A DNA stretch of 64,000 nucleotides, from contig NC_082631.1 in NCBI RefSeq assembly GCF_030936135.1, forward strand, positions 676,721-740,720. Direction: 5' to 3'. This document shows positions 23,901 through 32,600 of the stretch, piece after piece. The notes beneath the pieces were generated by a model. That model had not been told where the DNA came from. It saw only the letters and a program-made list of their open reading frames with translations, and searched no databases. Numbering within the stretch: the stretch's first letter is position 1; each line of letters begins with the position of its first letter. This stretch comes from Gavia stellata. Its lineage: Eukaryota; Chordata; Aves; Gaviiformes; Gaviidae. The position numbers and the translations under genes are program-made.

Positions 23901-26900
23901 AGGTGTGCAGGGGTGCACATGGAATGGACACATGTAGGGGTGCACACGGGATGGACATGTGTAGGAGTGCACACAAGTACAGGGGTGCACACGGGATGGA
24001 CATGTGTAGGGGTGTGCAGGGGGTGCACATGGGATGGACATGTGTAGGAGTGCACACAAGTACAGGGGTGCACACGGGATGGACATGTGTAGGGGTGTGC
24101 ATGTGTGCAGGGGTGCACACGGGATGGAGACATGTAGGAGCGCACACGGGAATACACACAAGTAGTGGTGCACACTGAGGATGGAGACATGTAGGGGACG
24201 GACACAGGACATGCACATGTGTAGGGGATAGACACCAGGATGGACACATGTAGGGGATGGACACGAGTGCAGGGGTTGCATATGGGATGCACATGCGTAG
24301 GGGATGCACAGGAGGATGCACACGTGTAGGGGATGCACATGGGGCATGGACACGTGTAGGGGATGGACATAGAAATACACATGTGTAGGGGAAACATGTA
24401 CAGGCCAGACACAGGCCATGCATATGTGTAGGGGATAGACACCGGGATGGACACATGTAGGGGATACAGGTGGAGGGGATGCACAGGAGGATGCGCATGG
24501 GATGCACGTGTGTAGGACACATGTAGGGGATGGACATGGGATGCACGTGTAGAACACATGTAGGGGATGGACATGGGGTACACATGTGTAGGACACATGT
24601 AGGGGATAGACATGGGATGCATGTGTAGGACACATGTAGGGGATGGACACGGAATGCATGTGTGTAGGGGATAGACACCGGAATGTATACATGTAGGGGA
24701 TACACATGGAGGGGATGCACAGGAGGATGGACATGGGATGCACATGTGTAGGACACATGTAGGGGATGGACATGGGATGCACATGTGTAGGGGTTGGACA
24801 TGGGATGCACACGTGTAGGACACATATAGGGGATGGACATGGGATGCACATGTGTAGGGGATAGACACCGGGATAGACACATGTAGGGGATACAGGTGGA
24901 GGGGATACACAGGAGGATGCACATGGGATGCACATGTGTAGGACACATGTAGGGGATGGACATGGGATGCACATGTGTAGGGGATAGACACCGGGATAGA
25001 CACATGTAGGGGATACAGGTGGAGGGGATGCACAGGAGGATGCACATGGGATGCACATGTGTAGGACACATGTAGGGGATGGACATGGGATGCACATGTG
25101 TAGGGGTTGGACATGGGATGCACACGTGTAGGACACATGTAGGAGATGGACATGGGATGCACATGTGTAGGGGATAGACACCGGGAAGGACACATGTAGG
25201 GGATACAGGTGGAGGGGATGCACAGGAGGATGCACATGGGATGCACGTGTGTAGGACACATGTAGGAGATGGACATGGGATGCACATGTGTAGGGGTTGG
25301 ACATGGGATGCACACGTGTAGGACACATGTAGGGGATGGACATGGGATGCACATGTGTAGGGCTTGGACACGGGGTTGCACACGTGTAGGGACTGGCCAT
25401 GGGGTTGCACATGGGAATGCACACATGTACGGGGATGGACACGGGACGCACGCATGTAGGGGACGCACGCGTGCAGGGGACACACACGGGGACCCACGGC
25501 CACGCAGACACGCCCAGCCCCGGCCACACGCGTGTGCCCGCCCCGCCTCACCTGCAGGTTTCTCTCCGTGGGCCGGGCGCAGGCGGCCTTCAGCAGCTGC
25601 TGGGTGCCCTGCAGCGGGGGGCAGCGGGTGGCCCCCGGCGGGCTCTGGGGTGCAGGGGTGTCGGGCGTCCGTCTGTCTGTCTGTCCTTCCCTCCAGCCCA
25701 CCAGCCTCCCTCCCTCCCTCTGTCCATCTGTCCCTCCCTCCCTCCCTCATCCGTCTGTCCCTCCCTCCCTCTGTCCTTCCATCCCTCCAACCATCCATCC
25801 TTCCCTCCATCTGTCCCTCCATCCCTCGCTCTGTCCATCTGTCTGTCCGTCCCTCCCTCCCTCCATCCCTCCATCTCTTGCTCTGACCATCTCTCTGTCC
25901 CTCCATCCCTCTGTCCATCTGTCTGTCCCTCCCTCCATCTGTCTGTCCCTCCCTCCCTCCATCTCTTGCTCTGACCATCTCTCTGTCCCTCCATCCCTCT
26001 GTCCATCTGTCTGTCCCTCCGTCCATCTGTCCTTCCATCCCTCCAACCATCCCTCCTTCCCTTGCTCTGACCATCTCTCTCTCCCTCCCTCCCTCTATCC
26101 ATCTGTCTGTCCCTCCATCCATTCCTCCACCCCTCCCTCCATCCGTCTGTCCCTCCCTCCCTCCCTCTGTCCCTTCCTCCATCCATCCATCCATTCGTCC
26201 GTCTGTCCCTCCCTCCCTCTGTCCTTCCATCCCTCCAACCATCCCTCCTTCCCTCCATCTGTCCCTCCATCCCTGCTCCGACCATCTCTCTGTTCCTCCC
26301 TCCCTCTGTCCATCTGTCTGTCTCTCCCTCCCTCCTTCCCTCCGTCTGTCCCTCCCTCTGTCCATCTGTCCCTCCCTCCCTCTGTCCTTCCATCCCTTCA
26401 ACCATCCCTCCTTCTCTCCATCTCTGCTCCAACCATCTCTCTGTCCCTCCCTCCCTCTGTCCTTCCATCCCTCCAACCATCCCTCCTTCTCTCCATCTCT
26501 GCTCCAACCATCTCTCTGTCCCTCCCTCCCTCTGTCCTTCCATCCCTCCAACCATCCCTCCTTCCCTCCATCTGTCCCTCCATCCCTGCTCTGACCATCT
26601 CTCTGTTCCTCCCTCCCTCTGTCCATCTGTCTGTCCCTCCCTCCCTCCCTCTGTCCCTCTCTCTGTCCATCTGTCCCTCCCTCCCTCTGTCCTTCCATCC
26701 CTCCAACCATCCCTCCAACCATCCCTCCTTCCCTCCATCTGTCCCTCCATCCCTGCTCCGACCATCTCTCTGTCCCTCCCTCCCTCCATCTGTCCGTCCG
26801 TCTGTCCCCACCCCTGTGGGTGCCCCCCCAAACCCCCACCTTGGGGTCCCCACACGCCCTCTTGACCTCCTCCAGGACGGGGATGTTACACGTGGACTCA

Positions 26901-28750
26901 GTTCCGGGGCCAAACGCTGCGGATTTGGGGCAGTTTGGGGCCTCTCGGGGAGGGGGGGGGACCCCATCCTGCCCCACCTGGGGGGGGGCTCAGCACCCCC
27001 AGAATGGGGGAAAAAGGGGGGTAAAGGGTTAAAAAGGGGGATAAAGGCTTAAAGAGGGGGATAAAAAGGGAGGGGGGAATGGTAAAAGTGGGGTGTTCGC
27101 CCCCTTACCTTGGCAGGAGATGGTGGAGGAGTTTTGGGGCACGGGGACCATACCGGGGGGGCACCCACAGATCCAGGGTCCCTCCTGGGTCCCCTTCTGG
27201 GCCCCCCCCCTCCACTGACCCAGGCAGCAGCTGTTGATGGAGCAGAAGTGGGGACCACAGGACGCTGCGGGGGACATGGCAGAGGAGGGGGGTCCCCAAG
27301 GTGGGGGGACAGGACCCAGGTCTGAGCCTGACCCCCCCGATCTCCTGCTGTGACCCCCCCAAATTTCCCCCGGCCCCCCCCCAACCCGTCACAGCCCCCC
27401 CAAACTCCCCCCCAGACCCCCAACTCACCTCTCTGGTCACCCTCAGTGGGGAGGAGGTGGCTCAGGAGGTGGCACAGCACTGGGGGGGGGGACACAGGGG
27501 GACATCAGCACCCCAGAACCCCCCTCGAGGAGTGACACCCCCCCCCCGAACAACTCCCCCATAGGGCTCAAACCCCACTTTGGGGGGTCAAACCCCACTT
27601 TTGGGGGTTAAACCCTTCTTTTTTTTTGGGTCAAACCCCATTATCAGTGCTCAAAAGCCCCTTTTGGGGGTCAAACCTTCATTTTGGGGGCTCAGTCCCC
27701 CCCTTTTGGGGTTCATTCTTCCCCCCATCAGGGCTCAACCCACCCCTTTTGGGGTTAAACACCCCCTTTTTGGGCTCCACACCCCCATCAGGGCTCAAAA
27801 CCTTCTTTTAGGGGCTCAAACTCCTCTTTTCGGGGTCAACCCCCACCTTTTGGGGCTCATTCTTCCCCCATTGGCGCTTAACCCCCCCTTTTTGGGGCTA
27901 AACACCCCCTTTTTGGGGTCAAAACCTTCTTTGGGGGGTCAAATCCCCCCTTTTTGGGTCAAACCCCACCTTTTGGGATCAACCCCCTCCTTTTGGGGCT
28001 CATTCTTCCCCCATCAGGGATTAAACCCCCCTTTTTTGGGGCTAAACACCCCCTTTTTGGGGTCAAAACCTTCTTTGGGGGGTCAAATCCCCCCTTTTTG
28101 GGTCAAACCCCACCTTTTGGGATCAACCCCCTCATTTTGGGGCTCATTCTTCCCCCATCAGGACTTAACCCCCTTTTTTGGGGCTAAACACCCCCTTTTT
28201 GGGCTCAAAGTCCTCTTTTTGGGGTCAACCCACTCCTTTTGGGGCTCATTCTTCCCCCATCAGGGCTTAACCCCCCCTTTTTTGGGGCTAAACACACCCT
28301 TTTTGGGGCTCAAATCCTTCTTTGGGGGGTCAAATCCCCCCTTTTTGGGTCAAATCCCTCTTTTTAGGCTTCATCCTTCCCATATGAGAGCTCAGAACCC
28401 CCTTTTTTGGGGCTCACCCCACCCTCAAAACTGAAACCCTTCTTTTTTGGGGCTCAAGTCCCAATTTTGGGGGCTTAACCTCCACCCCCCAGGCTCAAAC
28501 CCACCATTTAGGGGCTCAACACCCCCATTTCAGGGCTTGACACGCCCCCCCCAGCTCCAGACACCCCATTTTGGGGCAATTTCAGACCGTTTTGGGCTGC
28601 TTTACGCTGCACCTCTTACAGCCCCGACCTACTTCCGTCCCTGCCTCAGTTTCCCTTTTCCTATTTCCCTCCGTTTCACCCCAAAATACCCCCCCGGAAA
28701 GGGGGTACGGACTCACCCCAGAGACAGGCGGCGAGGGGGGGGCACCCCAT
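17079..28750 (-). CDS. ADGRE1: Adhesion G-protein-coupled receptor, ADGRE (EMR/CD97) family, 640 aa
   Basis: Sixteen coding exons, all phase-consistent, give 1,923 nt including the stop. In order they encode a signal peptide, one EGF-like cysteine module, a GAIN region ending in a GPS motif, seven membrane segments, and a short cytoplasmic tail. The family call rests on the GPS ([14 protein letters not shown]) and on [17 protein letters not shown] and [19 protein letters not shown], which are typical of EMR/CD97 helices 6-7. Members act as surface receptors on myeloid cells and self-cleave at the GPS. The symbol is assigned from synteny beside VAV1 and C3 on the matching strand; on sequence alone ADGRE5 is not excluded. 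Only one EGF-like module is present, where mammalian relatives usually have several calcium-binding EGF repeats. The start codon lies about 520 bp downstream of the VAV1 polyadenylation signal, on the same strand. Confidence 0.9.
17318..17873. repeat. 38-bp minisatellite in the last ADGRE intron, about 14 copies
   Basis: The unit begins ACCCAGATGTTTGGGTGCCC and continues ACCCAGCACCCCCCAGGG. Period 38 was checked at 17323, 17361, 17399 and 17437. Variants carry ACCCAGGCGTCCGGGTG, a motif shared with other arrays in this window. The array lacks stops in several frames on both strands. Confidence 0.95.
18440..18810. repeat. Diverged local duplication in an ADGRE intron
   Basis: Two related stretches of about 150 bp (about 18465-18610 and 18640-18800) share AATTTGGGGTGGAAA, a GTGCACCGT-like segment and CACCCAGCCCGTGGG followed by TTTGCTTAA. 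The copy number is two and the divergence is visible. Confidence 0.6.
19470..19970. repeat. About 130-bp diverged tandem repeat, roughly four copies
   Basis: Recurring blocks GGTCTGGAGACCTCCAAACA, CTCTGAGGAACCTCAACTA and TTGGACCCACTTTGAG lie in an ADGRE intron. The units are long and old compared with the other arrays. Confidence 0.7.
20050..20590. repeat. Minisatellite of GAGGAGCCTGTGGAGACCCC type
   Basis: Repeats of about 60 bp combining GAAGGTCCCAAGATGCTGAA, GGAGACCCTGAGGAGC and CTGTGGAGACC. They end just before the donor of ADGRE exon 10 (exon end at 20599). Confidence 0.8.
21165..22320. repeat. Minisatellite of GGGATGGGGATGCACC and AATTTGCACC type
   Basis: Over 1.1 kb of alternating AATTTGCACCGGGATGGGGA and TGCACCGACCCC blocks. 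The right part is highly homogeneous with a 50-bp period (GGAATGGGGA at 22021, 22071, 22121, 22171, 22221 and 22271). Confidence 0.9.
23380..25470. repeat. 2-kb minisatellite of GGATGGACACGTGTAGGGGT type
   Basis: Two zones: up to about 24180 the unit is GGGTGCACATGGAATGGACA with variants. Beyond that, GGATGCACATGTGTAGGACA alternates with CACATGTAGGGGATGGACAT and a longer block containing GGGATACAGGTGGAGGGGAT, giving a higher-order pattern of over 100 bp. It lies in the intron between ADGRE exons 5 and 6. Confidence 0.9.
25670..26810. repeat. 1.1-kb polypyrimidine tract, (CCCTCCCTCTGTCCATCTGT)n-like
   Basis: Almost pure C/T on the plus strand, with tetranucleotide steps CCCT, CCAT, CTGT and CCTT. 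Purine/pyrimidine asymmetry of this length can adopt triplex structures. It fills the intron between ADGRE exons 4 and 5. Confidence 0.95.
26840..28750 (-). other. ADGRE1: ADGRE exons 1-4: signal peptide and EGF-like module
   Basis: Exons 28717-28750, 27429-27479, 27109-27264 and 26840-26916. Joined exons 1-2 give a hydrophobic leader, [11 protein letters not shown] followed by a leucine-rich LCHLLSHLL run, ending near TEGDQR. Exon 3 holds [12 protein letters not shown] and [10 protein letters not shown], a six-cysteine EGF-like pattern without an obvious calcium-binding DxDE start. Exon 4 adds [17 protein letters not shown] leading into the GAIN region. Confidence 0.8.
27565..28540. repeat. 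Minisatellite of CCCCCTTTTTGGGGTCAAA type
   Basis: Units of about 18-19 bp, with longer composites containing GGGGCTCATTCTTCCCCCAT. Every unit has C-run, T-run, G-run order, so each strand can fold into small hairpins. It fills the first ADGRE intron. Confidence 0.9.
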
Positions 28751-28899
28751 GACAGGAGACAGGACAGGGGACGCGGTGGCCCCACGGCGCCGGGGACAGA
28801 GGGGAAGTGGCACAGGACGGCCCCAAAACCACCCAACGGCCCCACAAACCGCTTCCCCCCCCCCCAACCCGTGTGGGCTGAGGCCTGAAGCTGCTCATG

Positions 28900-29265
28900 G
28901 CACGTAACAGCGGTGATTGGGCTCCCCCGCCCGGACGCATGGGTCCCCCCCTGGGGACGTCAACCCCGGGGTGTCACCCCTGCCCGGACGCCTGGGTCCC
29001 CTCCTGGGGATGTCAACCCCGGGGTGTCACCCCTGCCCGGACGCCTGGGTCCCTTCCTAGTGAAAATGACCCTATGACCTCATCCGTGTCCCCTGCCCGG
29101 ATGCCTGGGTCCATTCCCGGAGAAACCGATTGCACAACCTTGACCTCATTGTCCGTCCGGACACTTGGGTCCCTTCCTGGAAAAAAACAACCCCGTGGCC
29201 TCATCCCCCACTTGGACGCCTGGGTCCTTTCCCGCAGAATCCCACCCTGCAGCTCATCCTCATCC
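28900..29265. repeat. Short array of CCCGGACGCCTGGGTCCC motif
   Basis: About six copies of CGGACGCCTGGGTCC with variable spacers lie in the gap between the VAV1 3' end and the ADGRE start. The same motif occurs in many other arrays of the window. Confidence 0.7.
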
Positions 29266-29268
29266 TCG

Positions 29269-29274
29269 TTTATT
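29269..29274 (-). terminator. VAV1: Polyadenylation signal of VAV1
   Basis: AATAAA on the minus strand about 140 bp after the VAV1 stop codon, implying a very short 3'UTR. Confidence 0.7.
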
Positions 29275-29411
29275 GTCCCTCCTGGGCAGGAAGAGGCATA
29301 AATTAACGGTGGGGTGGGGGGGAAAGGTGGGGAGGGCTGTGGTGGCCTCTGGGGGGGGGACACAGTTGGTGGGACACAAGGTGGTGGGTGGGATGGGGTG
29401 GGGGTCCATGG

Positions 29412-29699
29412 TCAGCAATACTCCGAGTAATCTTCCTCCACGTAGTTTGCGGGGAACCATCCAACCTGGGAGAAGGAGGACACGTTGGGAGAAGGCAGGA
29501 GGAGTTTCGGGTGGGGGACACGGGACCTTGGGGTGGGGAAGGGGCCATACCCGCCCGTAGATCTCTCCTTTCCACCAGCCTGGGTGGCCCTTCTTGCTGA
29601 GGACACGGATGATGTCGCCCTCTCGCAGCGTCAGCTCCGTCCGGTCTCGGGCGCAGAAGTCATAGCGGGCTTTGGCTGAACCAAAGCTGCGCACGGCTC
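29412..29699 (-). other. VAV1: VAV1 exons 26-27: C-terminal SH3 domain and stop
   Basis: Exons 29551-29699 and 29412-29465. Blocks: [30 protein letters not shown] and [17 protein letters not shown] then TGA. The ARYDF and WFPANYV elements are those of a ligand-binding SH3. Confidence 0.95.
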
Positions 29700-32600
29700 C
29701 TGGGGTGGGGTGGGGACGGGGACACGGACAAGTGCCCCAGGTCATCCCCCATGGCTGTCTAAGTCCCCTCCATCTGGTCCTCGTGGCCGTGTGTGCCCCC
29801 TTGACTGTCCCACGGTCCTTCCCATCCCTCGGCCATCTCCATTGACGCGTCCCCAGAAGCCAACCGTCCCCCTTGGCCCAGTCCCAACTTGTCCCTCTTG
29901 GCCATTCGTCCCTCCTTGACTCATCCCATCGCTGATCCCTCAACCCATCTCTTGGCCATCTCCAACGACTTGACCTCACGACTCAATCGTCCCCCTCGTC
30001 CCCGTCCCTTCAACTTATCCCCCTTGGCCATTTGTCCCCCTCAACCCGTCCCGTGGCTGCTCCTCTCCCTCGGCCTCAACCGTTCCCTGGACTCATCCCT
30101 TGGCCACCGGCGTTGTCCCATCCCTGGGACTCAGCTGTCCCCCTCAGCCTGTCCTCTCAACCATGAGTGAAGGAGGAGGACCCCACAATGTCTGTCCCAC
30201 CACTGCTGCATCCATCCCACCACCACCACCCTGATGGGGCACCCCACCACCTCCACCCCACCACCTTCATCCCACCCTCACCCACCAGGAGGGACCCCAC
30301 CACCTCCACCCCACCGTCACCCACCAGGAGGGACCCCACCACCTCCACCCCACCGTCACCCACCAGGAGGGACCCCACCGCCTCCACCCCACCTTCACCC
30401 ACCAGGAGGGACCCCACCACCTCCACCCCACCTTCACCCACCATGAGGGACCCCACCAGCTCCACCCCACCAGCTCCACCCCACCTTCACCCACCAGGAG
30501 GGACCTCACCACCTCCACCCCACCTTCACCCACCAGGAGGGACCCCACCACCTCCACCCCACCATCACCCACCATGAGGGACCCCACCACCTCCACCCCA
30601 CCTTCACCCACCAGGAGGGACCTCACCACCTCCACCCCACCACCTCCACCCCACCGTCACCCACCATGAGGGACCCCACCACCTCCACCCCACCACCTCC
30701 ACCCCACCTTCACCCACCAGGAGGGACCCCACCACCTCCACCCCACCTTCACCCACCAGGAGGGACCCCACCGCCTCCACCCCACCGTCACCCACCATGA
30801 GGGACCCCACCAGCTCCACCCCACCAGCTCCACCCCACCTTCACCCACCAGGAGGGACCCCACCACCTCCACCCCACCACCTCCACCCCACCACCTCCAT
30901 CCCACCCTCACCCACCAGGAAGGACCCCACCACCTCCACCCCACCACCACCCACCATGAGGGACCCCACCACCACCACCTCACCCCCCAGGTCCTACCGG
31001 GTGGCCGGGGTGCAGCCCGGTTCTCGGGCTCCTTGAAGGGCACCACCAGCGCCGTGTCAAGAGCTTTGAAGCAATCCTTGAGCGAGCTGCGCTGGTAGAA
31101 CTCCACCAACTCCTGTGGCCGACGTGGTCAAGCCCCAAGGTCACCGCCAGCCCTCAACCCCAATGTGGGGGGGCCCCAGAGATGTGGGGTTGGGGGGGGA
31201 CACAGAGAAAGGGGCTCCAGTGCTCACCACCAGCCCCTTGAACGCCTTCTTCTCGGTGACGCGGTAGAGCCCCTCTGCCGTCATCACCTTGATGTGCTTC
31301 ACCTCCCCGCGGTACCTGGGTGGGAGAACGTGGGGGGGCTGAGCCAGGGACTGTGCCCCCCCCCCCCCCAACTTGTCCCCCCCACCCTGAAGGTGTCCCT
31401 GGTCCCTACTTGATGCTGATGGCGAATTCGCCGGCGTCCTTCACCCGCTGTCGCACCAGGAAAGCGCCGTCGGAGCGGGGCATCAGGAGCTGCTCGGCTT
31501 CCCCCCGTTCCATGGGGCCAGCGTACCTGGGGATTATGGGATGGGGGTCCTGAGCCTGCCCCCCCCCCCCCAAACTGGCATCCCCTGCCCCTCCCTGGGG
31601 CAATTGGAAGGGATTTGGGGAGGGAGGGGGAGCTGGAGGCTATGGGGCAACCCAGATGAAGAATTTGGGGGGGGGACACCAGGAGGGTTGGGGACCCTGG
31701 GGGAAGGATTTGGGGGGGCCCTGGGAGCTGTGGGGTGATCACAGGAAGGATGAGGGTTTCAGAAGAGGATTTTGGGGATCCTGATGCCAAAGGGGTGACC
31801 CTGAGGAAGGATTTGGGGGGGGGGTAAGGAAGGATGGAGAGCTCAGGGGAGGATTTGGGGTGATCCCAGGAGGGATGGGGGACCCTGAGAAAGGATTTGG
31901 GGGGCCCTGGGGAAGGATTTGAGGAGCCCCAGGAAGGATGAAAGGCTTGGGGAGGATTTGGGGGGGCCATGGAGGCTATGGGGGGACTCTGGAGGAGGAT
32001 TTGGGGTGAACAAGGAGGGATGGGGGAACACAGGAGGGATTTGGGGGGCCCTGGGAGCTCTGGGGTGACTGCAGGAAGGATGAAGGACCCCAAGAAGGGC
32101 TCTGGGATGTCCTGGAGGATATAGGGTGACCCCAGAAAGGATGGGGTGACCCTGGGGGGGGGGAGATTTGGGGTGACCCCAGGAAGGATAGGGACCCCAG
32201 GGGGATGATTCATGGGGTCCTGGGGGAGGATTGGGGCGATCCCCTGGGGCTATGGGAGCCCAGAGGAGGATTTTGGGGTGCCCCAGGGGCAATGGGGGGC
32301 CCAAACACCAACCAGGGGTAGACGGAGAGATCCGGCAGCGGCACCTGAGAAAAGCAGAGTCGGGGATCAAGGGGGAGGACGGGTGACCCCTCTGAGACCC
32401 CCCCCCCCCCCCAAAATCCCAGGACACCCCGAACATCTTGGGGACATCAGGGTGGGCGCGGGGGCTCCTGGGGACATTTTGGGGTCCCCGTACTCACGCA
32501 GATGAAGGGTCTCACGGCGGCGCAAGGGAACCAGCCCAGGTCACCGTTGGCCACGTTCCTGCCCTGGGGATGAAGGACCATGGGGTCGGGGGGGGGGCCC

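Larger units (their letters stand above)
20900..25644 (-). other. ADGRE1: ADGRE exons 5-9: GAIN domain and GPS cleavage site
   Basis: Exons 25552-25644, 23107-23257, 22781-22894, 22518-22684 and 20900-21070. The region includes [34 protein letters not shown] and FNMTLQHLT, which are typical GAIN strands and helices with N-glycosylation sequons. The GPS has the C-x2-W, W, GC and C-x-C pattern. The expected autoproteolysis point is within HFS, between residues about 325 and 326. Most family members have HL before S or T, so F is a mild deviation. Confidence 0.85.

Noticed and set aside
22820-26977. Open frame of about 1,385 codons on the minus strand and overlapping ones of about 800-860
   Set aside because: They run through the CACATGTAGGGG minisatellite and the polypyrimidine tract, and only pass across fragments of ADGRE exons, mostly in the wrong frame.
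25532-27052. 500-codon plus-strand frame rich in Pro/Ser/Leu
   Set aside because: A translation of the CCCTCCCTCTGT repeat, antisense to ADGRE.
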